DNA of 64,000 bases from Candidatus Roseilinea sp. (lineage in GTDB: Bacteria > Chloroflexota > Anaerolineae > J036 > Brachytrichaceae), in contig AP024676.1 of the NCBI GenBank assembly GCA_025998955.1, forward strand, positions 3,658,001 through 3,722,000, read 5' to 3'. The position numbers and the translations under genes were made by a program. Positions 26,626 to 39,086 of this stretch are shown here, piece by piece. The notes beneath the pieces were generated by a model. It made no database searches. It was not told the origin of the DNA and was given only the letters and a program-made list of their open reading frames with translations. Position 1 is the stretch's first letter; every line of letters begins with the position of its first letter.

Positions 26626-28062
26626 TCATCGCGCCAAGCGCAGCGAAACGGTGAACGTGCTGCCGTGCCCGGGCGCGCTGGCGACGCGGATCGTCCCGCC
26701 TTGTGCCTCGACGAGTGATTTGGCAATCGCCAATCCTAGGCCATAGCCAGTCGGCGCGTGTTTGCCTCGCGCTGCGCGGTAGAAGCGTTCGAAGATGTGC
26801 GGCTGGTCTTCGGGCGGGATGCCGATGCCGGTGTCGCGCACGTGGATGTGCGCTCGGTCGCCATCTATATCAAGCGCAACTACGATGTGCCCGTCCTCCG
26901 GCGTGAATTTGACGGCGTTGTCGAGCAGGATCATCAACACCTGTCGCACGGCGTCGGCGTTGCCGATCACGATGGGGCGATCGGCCAAGTCGGCTGAGCG
27001 CAAGCTGCCATCCAAAAAGATGGCATGCCCTCGAGTCAGGGCCGTTGCTTTGCGCGTGACTTCGACGATCAGCGGCGCAAGCGGAATGGCGGACAGGGGG
27101 AGGGCGCGCGGCGCGTTGCCTTCTATGCCGGCCAACGCAAGTAGATCATTCACCAAGCGCGACATGCGCTCGACTTCGTCTATGGCGTCGCGCAGGATGG
27201 TGTCGCGTTCGATATCCGATATCGCCTCGCTGCGCTGTAACAGCCCCAGGTTGCCGCGTACGGTGGTCAGCGGCGTGCGCAACTCATGGGATACGTCGGC
27301 CACGACCACGCGCTGGGCCGCGAGCGCACGCTCGGCGCGTTGATAAGCTGAGTGCAACTCGGCCAGGGCGGTGTCCAGCGCCGACGCCAGGCGCTTGATC
27401 TCCTCGGGCATGCGCGCCTCGATGTATGGGCGCCGGTTGAAGTCGCGCTGCATGCCCATCGCCTGAATGGCTCTGGTCATGTGCGCGAGTGGATGCAGCG
27501 CCCGACCGGCAACTCCCCACGTCAGCCCGAAGGCGACCAGCGCGGTCAGGCCGCCGCCGAAGAACAAGAAATCGCGCAGCGCACGCAGCAAGCTATGATG
27601 TTCGGACATCGAGCGCGCGATCTGAGCGATCCCGACCCAACGTTGGTTCTCGATGATGGGCTGGCTGTAAATCATGTGCAGATCGCCTTCGAATTCGGAC
27701 AGCGTCGCGACTTCGACCCAAGGCTGACCGCGCTGCAGCGCGTGCAAGCCGGCCTCGCTGACCGGCAGCACTTCTCCCAGGTTGGCGAGGCGGCGAAGCC
27801 GATTTGCGATTCGGGTGATCGAACAGCCTGGGCGAAACAGCTCGACGCGCGCCAGTTGCGCCGCTCCCAATTCCGGATCTTGCCGATCGAGTTCATGCAG
27901 ATCTCCAGACGCGATGAGGTGCTGCACTTCCTCCGCCAGGTCGTGGGTCATGGCCTGGCGGGCGAAGTGATCTACCACGAACTGCACCCCAGCGCCGAAC
28001 GCGAAGAGCGCGACGCTCAACGCTGCGGTGAGGAGCAGAGCCAGCCGAAGTCGTAACGACAT
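26626..28062 (-). CDS. Membrane sensor histidine kinase
   Basis: Partner kinase of the response regulator encoded directly upstream. The 478-residue protein has a first membrane helix (about 8-30), an extracytoplasmic sensor segment (about 31-170) with a single Cys, and a second helix (about 175-200). A HAMP region, the phosphorylation site VSHELRTPL (His259) and a HATPase domain with LLDNAVKF, DTGIGIPPED and TGYGLGLAIAKSLVEAQGG follow. The layout is that of classic OmpR/BaeS-type sensors. The ligand is not deducible. The start codon adjoins the stop of the regulator gene, so the two are cotranscribed. Confidence 0.95.
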   Translation of the reverse strand: MSLRLRLALLLTAALSVALFAFGAGVQFVVDHFARQAMTHDLAEEVQHLIASGDLHELDRQDPELGAAQLARVELFRPGCSITRIANRLRRLANLGEVLPVSEAGLHALQRGQPWVEVATLSEFEGDLHMIYSQPIIENQRWVGIAQIARSMSEHHSLLRALRDFLFFGGGLTALVAFGLTWGVAGRALHPLAHMTRAIQAMGMQRDFNRRPYIEARMPEEIKRLASALDTALAELHSAYQRAERALAAQRVVVADVSHELRTPLTTVRGNLGLLQRSEAISDIERDTILRDAIDEVERMSRLVNDLLALAGIEGNAPRALPLSAIPLAPLIVEVTRKATALTRGHAIFLDGSLRSADLADRPIVIGNADAVRQVLMILLDNAVKFTPEDGHIVVALDIDGDRAHIHVRDTGIGIPPEDQPHIFERFYRAARGKHAPTGYGLGLAIAKSLVEAQGGTIRVASAPGHGSTFTVSLRLAR

Positions 28063-28743
28063 TTACGATTCCTTCAACACATAGCCCACATGGCGCACGG
28101 TATGGATGAGGCGCGGCGACCCATCGCGCTCGAGCTTAGTGCGCAGATAGCCGATGTAGACGTCGAGCACGCCGCTCTGGTCCTCGGCATCATACCCCCA
28201 TACGTCCCTCAGAATCTGCTCGCGCCGAAGCACCTGGCCGGGCCGGCGCATGAAGTAGGCGAGCAGTTCGAACTCGCGTGGCGACAGCGATAGGATGCGC
28301 TGCCCGCGGCGAACCTCGCGTGTGCGCACATCGAGCGCCAGATCGGCGAAGCCCAGCGGACGGTCGAGTTGGGCGAGGCCGGCGCGCCGGAGCAACGCGC
28401 GCACGCGCGCGACGAATTCCTCCGGGGCAAACGGCTTGACCAAATAGTCATCGGCGCCGGCGGACAGCGCGCGCACTTTGTCGTCGAGATCGGCTCGGCC
28501 GGTCAGCATCAGCACCGGCGTGCGGTCGGCGTTGCGCAGGCGCTCCAGCACGCTCAAGCCGTCCAGCGCCGGGATGTTCCAATCGAGCACCACCAGGTCG
28601 GGGCCGTGATCACGGGCCTGATCGAGCGCCTCGCGCCCATTGCGCGCGCTCAAGACGTGATATCCCTCATAGGTAAGCGCGCGTTGCAGCATTTGCGCGG
28701 CTTTGGGGTCATCTTCAACGACCAACACGGTAGGAGCGCGCAT
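28063..28743 (-). CDS. OmpR-family response regulator
   Basis: DNA-binding regulator with receiver and winged-helix domains. The 226-residue product has the acidic pair D11-D12, the phosphoacceptor Asp54 in LVVLDWNIPALDG, the Lys in DYLVKPF and the C-terminal helix-turn-helix segment LSPREFELLAYFMRRPGQVLRREQ cut as usual for PhoB/OmpR. The C-terminal half includes DQSGVLDVYIGYLRTKLE, which forms the recognition helix and wing. It is the first gene of the two-gene operon with the kinase. The target genes are unknown. Confidence 0.96.
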   Translation of the reverse strand: MRAPTVLVVEDDPKAAQMLQRALTYEGYHVLSARNGREALDQARDHGPDLVVLDWNIPALDGLSVLERLRNADRTPVLMLTGRADLDDKVRALSAGADDYLVKPFAPEEFVARVRALLRRAGLAQLDRPLGFADLALDVRTREVRRGQRILSLSPREFELLAYFMRRPGQVLRREQILRDVWGYDAEDQSGVLDVYIGYLRTKLERDGSPRLIHTVRHVGYVLKES

Positions 28744-28885
28744 AGGCTGATGGCTGTTCCGTCTTGATAAACCACGACACGCTCCCGAGCTTTACGAGAG
28801 CGTGAGTAATCGTGAGTTTGACAGTGCGTGGTGAGCCTTTCCTGAAGCGAGGATGAGAGCGAGCTTGGACGCAGTTGAAACGGGC

Positions 28886-28891
28886 TACACT
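28886..28891 (+). promoter_or_regulatory. -10 box 8 bp before the DenD-like start codon
   Basis: TACACT ends 8 bp before the ATG at 28900, which places the transcription start almost at the initiation codon. A TTGGAC -35-like hexamer is at 28865-28870, with a short spacer of 15 bp. This fits a leaderless mRNA. Confidence 0.5.
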
Positions 28892-28899
28892 TATCCGCC

Positions 28900-29880
28900 A
28901 TGAACGTGCTCATCACCGGCGGCGCGGGCTTCCTCGGTCGCAAACTGTGTATAGCGTTGCTGAAGCGCGGCGAACTGACCGATTCGCGTGATCAGACGCA
29001 CGCGCTCGAGCGTATTCGGTTGTTCGATGTGGTGGCTGTGAATCATGACGATCCACGCGTCGAGTCGCTGATCGGCGACATTGCCAATGCAGATGATGTG
29101 CGCGCTGCGCTCGGCGACGCGACCGACAGCGTCTTTCACTTGGCAGCCGTGGTCAGCGGCGAGGCCGAGCAGAATTTCGACCTCGGCATGCGCGTGAACG
29201 TGGACGGTACACGCGTGCTGCTGGAAGCCTGCCGCACCATGGGGCGGTCGCGGGGCTATCCACCCAAAGTGATCTTCACCAGTTCGCTGGCGGTGTTCGG
29301 CGGCCCGTTACCTGACCCGGTGCCGGATGCCTGGCCGCTCACGCCCCAGAGCAGCTACGGCGCGCAAAAAGCGATCGGCGAATTGCTGGTAAACGACATG
29401 AGCCGCAGGGGCTTCATAGACGGTCGCGTGCTGCGCCTGCCGACCATCTGTGTGCGACCGGGCCGGCCGAACAAAGCGGCCTCGTCGTTCCTGAGCAGCA
29501 TCATCCGCGAGCCGCTGAACGGCGTCGAGGCGATCTGCCCGGTCGAGCCGAGTTTGCGCGTCTGGTTGCTCTCGCCGCGCCGCGCCATCGAGAACCTGAT
29601 CCTGGCGCACGAGCTACCGGCGACGGCGTTCGGCCACACGCGCTCGATCAATGTGCCTGGCTTGAGCGTGAGCGTCGGCGAGATGGTGCAGGCGCTGCGC
29701 GACGTCGCCGGCGACACCGTGGCGAATCGCGTGCGCTTCCAGCGCGACGACGCCATCGAGCGCATCGTGGCGAGCTGGCCGGCGGCGTTCACCGCGACGT
29801 TCGGCCGCGCGCTCGGCATGCAGGCCGACCCGGACTTCGCCAGCATCGTGCGGGCTTACCTCGAGGATGAATGCCGATAG
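28900..29880 (+). CDS. denD: D-erythronate dehydrogenase-like NAD-dependent SDR
   Basis: Extended SDR enzyme resembling DenD, which oxidises the C2 hydroxyl of D-erythronate for its breakdown. The 326-residue protein has GGAGFLGRKLCIAL (NAD binding), VFHLAAVVSGEAEQNFDLG, TSSLAVFGGPLPD, the catalytic SYGAQKAIGELL (Tyr and Lys) and the family-typical LRLPTICVRPGRPNKAASSF and FSSIIREPLNG-like LSSIIREPLNG. These blocks match DenD better than other epimerases. No DenK kinase or DenE/OtnI isomerase is nearby, so the pathway is incomplete here. The stop codon forms part of the -10 box of the next gene. Confidence 0.83.
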   Translation: MNVLITGGAGFLGRKLCIALLKRGELTDSRDQTHALERIRLFDVVAVNHDDPRVESLIGDIANADDVRAALGDATDSVFHLAAVVSGEAEQNFDLGMRVNVDGTRVLLEACRTMGRSRGYPPKVIFTSSLAVFGGPLPDPVPDAWPLTPQSSYGAQKAIGELLVNDMSRRGFIDGRVLRLPTICVRPGRPNKAASSFLSSIIREPLNGVEAICPVEPSLRVWLLSPRRAIENLILAHELPATAFGHTRSINVPGLSVSVGEMVQALRDVAGDTVANRVRFQRDDAIERIVASWPAAFTATFGRALGMQADPDFASIVRAYLEDECR

Positions 29881-29883
29881 AAT
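29878..29883 (+). promoter_or_regulatory. -10 box overlapping the denD stop codon
   Basis: TAGAAT uses the TAG stop of the upstream gene as its first three bases and lies 6 bp before the ATG at 29890. The small gene could therefore be transcribed on its own, again without a leader. Confidence 0.45.
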
Positions 29884-29889
29884 GGACAT

Positions 29890-30171
29890 ATGGCGGGCGA
29901 ATTCGAGGAAGAGTATCTGGACGTGCTGCAGGACATCGAGGGGGCGCTTGCGGGCGCTTACCGGCAGCACAGCAGCATGACCGACTACGACGCCAGGGTG
30001 GCGGTGGATGCGCTCATCCGCGACTATCAAGCGGAGATGAAAGGTCGCCCGGCACCGCACACCCGTATGAGCAACGTCGCGCGGGATGCGTACGAAGCCG
30101 CACGAAGCATGTGCGAATGGCGCATGGGGCGACGCGGCTACTTCGATTTCATCAGCCAGTTCGGCGTTTGA
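29890..30171 (+). CDS. Small helical hypothetical protein (93 aa)
   Basis: Not recognised. It starts EEEYLDVLQDIEGALAGAYR and is predicted to be mainly alpha-helical, with alternating acidic and hydrophobic residues and no membrane segment or Cys pair (one Cys near residue 77). The ATG lies 6 bp after a TAGAAT box and 10 bp after the denD stop. It precedes metH by 53 bp in the same direction, so it may be cotranscribed with either neighbour. Confidence 0.68.
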   Translation: MAGEFEEEYLDVLQDIEGALAGAYRQHSSMTDYDARVAVDALIRDYQAEMKGRPAPHTRMSNVARDAYEAARSMCEWRMGRRGYFDFISQFGV

Positions 30172-30223
30172 CGAAATCCATTTCGGCACGCCCGTGAGCA
30201 TCGCCGTTGCATAGAAGCGCCCT

Positions 30224-34198
<3,975 letters not shown>

Positions 34199-34200
34199 CG

Positions 34201-34512
34201 ATGGACGAGCAGACGATCGGTGATGCCTACGAACAACTGAAGCAGGCGCGGTCGGCGTTGTGGGAAGCGACCGAGCGGGCTATCCGTGCCCGGCTGATGT
34301 TGGAGAAGGAACGCGCGGCACGCTTGATGACGGGCGAGATCACCGGCAAGAACGAGAGCGAGCGCGAAGCGCGGGCGCGCGAGCTGCTCCATTCGCTCTA
34401 CGAGTCAGTCGAAGCGGCAGAGGCCGAAGAGCGCCGGGCCCGCTTGGAGTACGATCTGACCAAGCTAGAGGTCGAGCGCGTCGAAGCCTTGCTGCGCTGG
34501 TTGAAAGGATGA
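34201..34512 (+). CDS. Small coiled-coil hypothetical protein (103 aa)
   Basis: Starts 2 bp after the metH stop and so is probably translated from the same transcript. The 103 residues are almost entirely helical and charged, with heptad-like spacing of Leu/Ala (EAEERRARLEYDLTKLEVER), and there is no Cys, signal peptide or membrane segment. It resembles small coiled-coil proteins of unknown function. Nothing links it to methionine synthesis other than position. Confidence 0.7.
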   Translation: MDEQTIGDAYEQLKQARSALWEATERAIRARLMLEKERAARLMTGEITGKNESEREARARELLHSLYESVEAAEAEERRARLEYDLTKLEVERVEALLRWLKG

Positions 34513-34521
34513 GCGGCGCGG

Positions 34522-35826
34522 CTAGCGGTCGAGGTGCTGGATGACGCGCGTGACGTTGCCGGCTGCGTCGGCTGCGGTGATCGTGATTGAACCGTGCGCC
34601 AAGCGCACGTTGACTTCGAACGAAAAGGTGCCGTCTGGCTTCGGTTTGACTGCTTCGCCGTTCACCCACACGCCCGCGCCAATCTCCGTGCGCCCGAAGA
34701 TTTGCACCACATCGCCATCGCGCAGGATGCGCGTGATCGCCAGCGTCGGCGCCGTACGGTCAATGACGATCTCGACCGGCTGTGATGGGGCGCTGGACCG
34801 GCCATCGGATGCGGTCTGGCTGAAGCGCAGTATCATCGAGCCTGTGATGGGCGGGAGCGTGTCTTTCACCCAGCCGGCGTCATCGGCGATGTAGCGCGCA
34901 AACTGTTTGCCGGTAAGCGCTTCCTCCACGATCAGCGTCGCGCGCGGAAAGATGCGTGCGCGGAACGGGACATGCGACGTGTTGCTGGACACGCGATCTC
35001 CGGTATGGTGGAGGAATATCACATGCGGCACCTGTAGTTCGACTTTGAGCGGTGTGTTGGGCCGGAGATTGATCTGCTCGCCTGTGGACACGTTCACCGT
35101 TCCCAAGTCGTTGGCGACGACGACTCGGCCTTCATCGGTGAATTCACTCACGCTCGCATCGCGCTCGGTGCGCATGCGAAAGTGTGTGCCTTTCACGGTT
35201 GCTGAACCGGCAGCGGTCTCGACGTGGAAATTGACTGCGCCATCGTGCGATGGTGCAACGGCGACGGCAACCTCCCCATGGATGAGCGCGAAACCGTCGC
35301 GACCGAACAACATTCGAAGCCGCGTCCCCGGCGCTAGGATGGTTTGTGCCCCACTGTCGAACGTAATCGTCACCGGTGTCCTGGCGAGGAGTTCGTCGCC
35401 CTGATGAAGCGCATAGGCTTGCCGATCCGCAGCCGGGCGAGCGATGCTCCAAGTCAGACCCAGCGGGCCGTGGCGCATCTCTTTTAGCGCAGCTTGGCCT
35501 GTAAGAGAGGCATACGCCGGGGTGCGCGCGCCACCGAACAAGAGGTAGGCGACGCAGAGACAAACGCAGGCCGCGAACGTCGAAAGGGTGGCAAATGTGC
35601 CTGGCGATAACAGGCGGATGAGGACGAGTTCGACCTGGGCACGCCGTCGTATGTGACGGAGCTGAGCAGCCCTTAGCCGCGCAACCTCTGCAAGCAATTC
35701 GGCAAGCACGGCTGCGCGCCGCGCAGCACTCAAAGTCAGCGCGCGGCGCGCCGATTCGGAAAGCACCTGCTCAACGAAGGGCGCATCCCCCCAGCGTCCG
35801 CGACTCGGTGGGTGATAGATCGTCAC
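34522..35826 (-). CDS. FecR-like membrane protein with a C-terminal beta-sandwich domain
   Basis: The 434-residue product is encoded directly after an ECF sigma factor, overlapping it by 4 bp, as anti-sigma or signal-transducing FecR proteins are. An N-terminal cytosolic region (about 1-72, Arg/Ala-rich) precedes one membrane helix (about 75-100). The outer FecR domain (about 130-260) includes TITFDSGAQTILAPGTRLRM and AGSATVKGTHFRMRTE. A C-terminal Ig-like domain (about 340-430) has DRTAPTLAITRI and TITAADAAGNVTRV. It probably senses an envelope signal and controls the sigma factor. The organism is not typical for TonB-dependent uptake, so an iron role is not implied. Confidence 0.85.
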   Translation of the reverse strand: MTIYHPPSRGRWGDAPFVEQVLSESARRALTLSAARRAAVLAELLAEVARLRAAQLRHIRRRAQVELVLIRLLSPGTFATLSTFAACVCLCVAYLLFGGARTPAYASLTGQAALKEMRHGPLGLTWSIARPAADRQAYALHQGDELLARTPVTITFDSGAQTILAPGTRLRMLFGRDGFALIHGEVAVAVAPSHDGAVNFHVETAAGSATVKGTHFRMRTERDASVSEFTDEGRVVVANDLGTVNVSTGEQINLRPNTPLKVELQVPHVIFLHHTGDRVSSNTSHVPFRARIFPRATLIVEEALTGKQFARYIADDAGWVKDTLPPITGSMILRFSQTASDGRSSAPSQPVEIVIDRTAPTLAITRILRDGDVVQIFGRTEIGAGVWVNGEAVKPKPDGTFSFEVNVRLAHGSITITAADAAGNVTRVIQHLDR

Positions 35827-36431
35827 GATCGAACGTCCATTTCGATCAGTCGCCGCCTGAGTTCGGCGCGACCTTGGGTAATCAGTAGCTCCGCTCTGCG
35901 CCGGGTGACCTGCATCGTTGCAGCCACTTCATCTACGCGCAGGCCGTTCACGTAGCGCAGCGTCAGAGCTCGGCGTTGTTCATCCGGCAGCGAGGCGAGA
36001 GCCCGACGCACGAGCATGATGTCTTGCTCATTCACGACATCTTCTTCGACGTCGGCGGAGGCATCTCCAACGAACGACACTTCGTCACTCGACATGTTCT
36101 CGATGGTTTCCTCGCGCCTGTTCATCACCTGGCGCCGGCGCAGGGCGTCCACGGCTTTGTAATGCGCGATGCGTAAGATCCACGTGCTCAAACTCGACTC
36201 TCCACGATAGTCTTTTGCTGACCTCAACACACCGATGAATGTTTCCTGGACGACATCCTGCAGGTCGTCTTCGGTGATGTCGGGCACAGTATGCACGATG
36301 TAACGCGACACAGCCGGCTCGTAATCGTGGAAGAGCTGCTCCACCGCGCTCGGGTCGTTATTGACCACGCGCTTGATGAGGGCCAGCTCGTCGGCGCGCT
36401 TCGTGTTCCTGCTGGAATTGTCGTCCTGCAT
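35823..36431 (-). CDS. ECF-type RNA polymerase sigma factor
   Basis: Alternative sigma factor of about 202 residues. Region 2 includes LFHDYEPAVSRYIVHTV, DLQDVVQETFIGVLRS and STWILRIAHYKAVDALRRR. Region 4 includes LPDEQRRALTLRYVNGLRVDEVAATMQVTRRR, cut by a linker in between with an acidic stretch (DASADVEEDVVNEQD). The 4-bp overlap with the FecR-like gene suggests translational coupling. It probably directs envelope-related genes, possibly including the divergent stalk protein, but no cognate promoter was identified. Confidence 0.93.
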   Translation of the reverse strand: MQDDNSSRNTKRADELALIKRVVNNDPSAVEQLFHDYEPAVSRYIVHTVPDITEDDLQDVVQETFIGVLRSAKDYRGESSLSTWILRIAHYKAVDALRRRQVMNRREETIENMSSDEVSFVGDASADVEEDVVNEQDIMLVRRALASLPDEQRRALTLRYVNGLRVDEVAATMQVTRRRAELLITQGRAELRRRLIEMDVRS

Positions 36432-36737
36432 GGATGAGTCTGCACCGCAAATAACTAGTTGAGATAACGAATGTAACTCAAGTGTAATTTATTGCGGTGA
36501 AGTGAATGTCGCTCGTTGATGTAACTTCATTGTCGTCCCGGCAAGCTAAATGCAGATTCCCCTTTACAACGCGACTATCTCAGCAAGCGAAGCCATTCAC
36601 ACACCGCTCATCGGGCTGGCGAAAGATGCATACGAGGCGGACCGGTCGTTTCGCACACGTGAGTAGCCGGATGGTGCATGGGAAAGATGGTATGCGGTGC
36701 ATGGCTTCGACTGGTTGATAGGAGTTGTCCAAGAAAA
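36432..36737. promoter_or_regulatory. Divergent regulatory region between sigma factor and pseudo-receiver gene
   Basis: This 306-bp stretch is AT-richer than its surroundings and holds no convincing gene. ATGTAACT occurs twice in direct orientation (36471-36478 and 36519-36526), and TTGAG-N13-CTCAA forms an inverted repeat at 36459-36481. These are plausible binding sites for the divergent regulators, but no standard -35/-10 pair could be fixed for either direction. Confidence 0.4.
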
Positions 36738-37520
36738 ATGATCAGTCAGGCACTCTATCTGACGAGCGAGGCGCACGCAGACCCGACGATCTTGAACTTG
36801 CTACGAACCCATTGTGCTGAAGTTCATGTCGTGTCCGCCGTTGCGCAAGCGACTGCCTTGATTTTCCCCTCAAGTCTGCCGTCTAGCAGCAGTTCCTGCT
36901 TACTAATTGTAGCAGACATCGAATCTGGTGGGTTGGCGTTGGCCGAATACGTTGCCGGATTGTTGAATCGTGCCTCACCCGAGGGCCGATCGAGTCCGGC
37001 GCAACCTTGCGTAAAGATCGTCTTGATTGATGACGTCGGCGATGTGAATGCTGCCCGAAAAGCCCTTCGTCTCGGCGTGGATGAATATTTGCTGCCCGGC
37101 GACTCGCTGGAGAAGCGCCTGAGCACGATTCGCTCGCTCATCGTCGAGGCGAGCCAGCGTGGTTCGGGCGACACTGCGCATGATGCCGGCCCCCAGGCAC
37201 ATGCCGCGATGGGCAACGGTATACACGCCTTGCATGCCCAAAACGATACGGCGCATTCATTCGACCTCAGCGCTCTGGACAACGTACGCCTGAGCCAGAT
37301 CGAGGCAGCAATCATCCATTGCCTCAGCGCGCACACCGGTCTGCCCTTGTCTGCACGCGCGATCGTCAACCAGGTGATGGGTCGGGACCTGGATGAGGAC
37401 AAGGCGGCAAGCCTGATCCGCCCGCACATCTCGCGTCTCCGTTCGAAGGTAGAGCCGACGCCACAGATGCCTCAGCGTTTGCTCACCGTGCGCGGCAAAG
37501 GCTATATGTTCGTGTGTTGA
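36738..37520 (+). CDS. Response-regulator-like protein with degenerate receiver and winged-helix domain
   Basis: From the ATG at 36738 (MISQALYLTSEA) the protein has 260 residues. The C-terminal 90 residues match the OmpR-type winged helix (LSQIEAAIIHCLSAHTGLPLSARAIV, then HISRLRSKVEP and LLTVRGKGYMFV). The N-terminal part has a receiver-like alternation but lacks the paired acidic residues after the first strand and the conserved Lys (LLPGDSLE instead of a KP motif). One Asp in IVADIESGG could correspond to the phosphosite. It is probably an atypical or phosphorylation-independent regulator. The gene overlaps the stalk-protein gene by 7 bp. Confidence 0.8.
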   Translation: MISQALYLTSEAHADPTILNLLRTHCAEVHVVSAVAQATALIFPSSLPSSSSSCLLIVADIESGGLALAEYVAGLLNRASPEGRSSPAQPCVKIVLIDDVGDVNAARKALRLGVDEYLLPGDSLEKRLSTIRSLIVEASQRGSGDTAHDAGPQAHAAMGNGIHALHAQNDTAHSFDLSALDNVRLSQIEAAIIHCLSAHTGLPLSARAIVNQVMGRDLDEDKAASLIRPHISRLRSKVEPTPQMPQRLLTVRGKGYMFVC

Positions 37521-39046
37521 GGCGCCTCGCCATTGTGTTCACTCTGAAGACCGCGCATGACCTACCCTCCGCCCAATCGAACGTTCTGCACGGCCGGCTC
37601 CGGTTGATCGGAGCGGCATGCGCACTTACCTTGCTCGCCTCGATCGGGTTGTTGTCTGGCGCAACGGCTAATGCTCAGGGAGTCCGCCGACCTATCATCG
37701 CCCAACAGAGTGATATCACCCCTGATCCGATAGAGACGCCGGTCGGGGGTGTGACGCTCACTACCACCCCCGACGACAGCCGGTCGCCAACGCCGACCTT
37801 GACATCGGACGGTCAACCGACGGCCACTTGGACGCCTACAGCGGAACCGACTGCAACGCCGACGTCAACCGTGCCGACAAGCACGCCTTTGCCTCCGGAT
37901 CCCACGAAAGCGCCCGACCCGACGACGACAGTGATGCCCAGGCCCAACCCGACGCACACAGCCACGGTGACGCCGGTGCCAATGGACACGCCGTTGCCTC
38001 CAACTTCCACAAAAGCGCCCGATCCAACGGCAACAACGACGCCCCTGCTGCCTACATCTACGGCGTCCGGGCCAACGGCGACCGCGACGTCCAGGCCCGA
38101 CCCGACTCCCACGGCCACGGCGGCGCATACGGCCGAACCTGTGGTCACGAGCACGGCGACCGCTCCGCCCGTGCTCTCGCCGAGTCCTGTGACTGTATCT
38201 GCGCCGGTGAGAGCGTCATCGCCAACACCAGGGCCAGCCGGCGTCGTCGAAGCTACCGCGACGCCGCGCAATGAACCGCTCAAAACGACGCGGCCATCGG
38301 CGACCGCAACGCAGACTGCAACGCCGCGCGTCGAGATTTCGCGCACACCGTCCGACGACGATGTGCCGGGACCGCTCACCGCGCAGGCTGTCAACATCGG
38401 CGACGCGCAGGTGGCGCGCACCGCCCCCATGGGCGTGGTATACACAACGCGACAAATGCGCACGGCCGACGGTCGCCATGTCGTCACGGTCTGCGTCGCC
38501 AACATCGGTGTTACCAACGTGCCGGAAGTCAACGTCACATTCGCTTTGTCGCAGCCCGACGCCGCGATCGTGTCGTTGCGCGCGCCATCGGCGCCGAGCG
38601 AAGTGAGCAGCAATCAGGCGCGCGCCATCATCCGGGACGTTCCGCCGGGCCAACAGGTTCAGGTGGATATCGTTATCAATTCAAAGGATCCGCTACGCGA
38701 CGGGCAACCCGAGATTGCGGTGCCGGAGGCCTACCGGCTCACATCGGATGATCCCGTGCTGATCTGCTCGCCTCGCGATGCAGCGCTTGATCCGGCGGAG
38801 GCTGTCGAGGCGCAATTCATCATCGCCGGTGAAACGGTCGAGACGGATCAAGCGGCAGCTGCCCTAATCAACCGGTTAGGCGCGTTCAGCGCCGTCCCGG
38901 TAGATCAGAAGTTTCAAGCCAGGCCGGCCGAGGCGGTGCTTTCGACGACGGTGCTGAGGGCGCTCCTTATCGCGTCGGGCGTGCTGGCGCTTGTGCTGGT
39001 CGTCCTGTTCTTCGTTCGAATGCGGCAACGCCGCATGAGCGGCTGA
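37514..39046 (+). CDS. Surface stalk protein, Pro/Thr-rich, with C-terminal membrane anchor
   Basis: The 510-residue protein has a long signal peptide (hydrophobic core about 30-52, ending ATANAQG) and a Pro/Thr/Ser/Ala-rich low-complexity stalk (about 75-270) with recurring TPTAT and PDPT units. A folded domain (about 290-470, CVANIGVTNVPEVNVTFALS) resembles a DUF11-type beta sandwich. One C-terminal membrane helix (about 480-500) is followed by basic residues. The layout suggests an extracellular protein held at the membrane by its C-terminus. The stalk is probably glycosylated, by analogy. The GTG start overlaps the upstream regulator gene. The role is unknown. Confidence 0.82.
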   Translation: MLRRLAIVFTLKTAHDLPSAQSNVLHGRLRLIGAACALTLLASIGLLSGATANAQGVRRPIIAQQSDITPDPIETPVGGVTLTTTPDDSRSPTPTLTSDGQPTATWTPTAEPTATPTSTVPTSTPLPPDPTKAPDPTTTVMPRPNPTHTATVTPVPMDTPLPPTSTKAPDPTATTTPLLPTSTASGPTATATSRPDPTPTATAAHTAEPVVTSTATAPPVLSPSPVTVSAPVRASSPTPGPAGVVEATATPRNEPLKTTRPSATATQTATPRVEISRTPSDDDVPGPLTAQAVNIGDAQVARTAPMGVVYTTRQMRTADGRHVVTVCVANIGVTNVPEVNVTFALSQPDAAIVSLRAPSAPSEVSSNQARAIIRDVPPGQQVQVDIVINSKDPLRDGQPEIAVPEAYRLTSDDPVLICSPRDAALDPAEAVEAQFIIAGETVETDQAAAALINRLGAFSAVPVDQKFQARPAEAVLSTTVLRALLIASGVLALVLVVLFFVRMRQRRMSG

Positions 39047-39086
39047 ACGCGGATCGTCTCGTGGCAATGCGCCGGTCTACCTCTAC

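Noticed and set aside
30172-30223. Cobalamin or SAM riboswitch in front of metH
   Set aside because: The 52-bp gap is too short and shows no conserved riboswitch boxes.
36506-36718. Possible 70-residue gene in the divergent regulatory region
   Set aside because: No ribosome site, unusual composition and overlap with likely operator repeats. Coding use is not supported.
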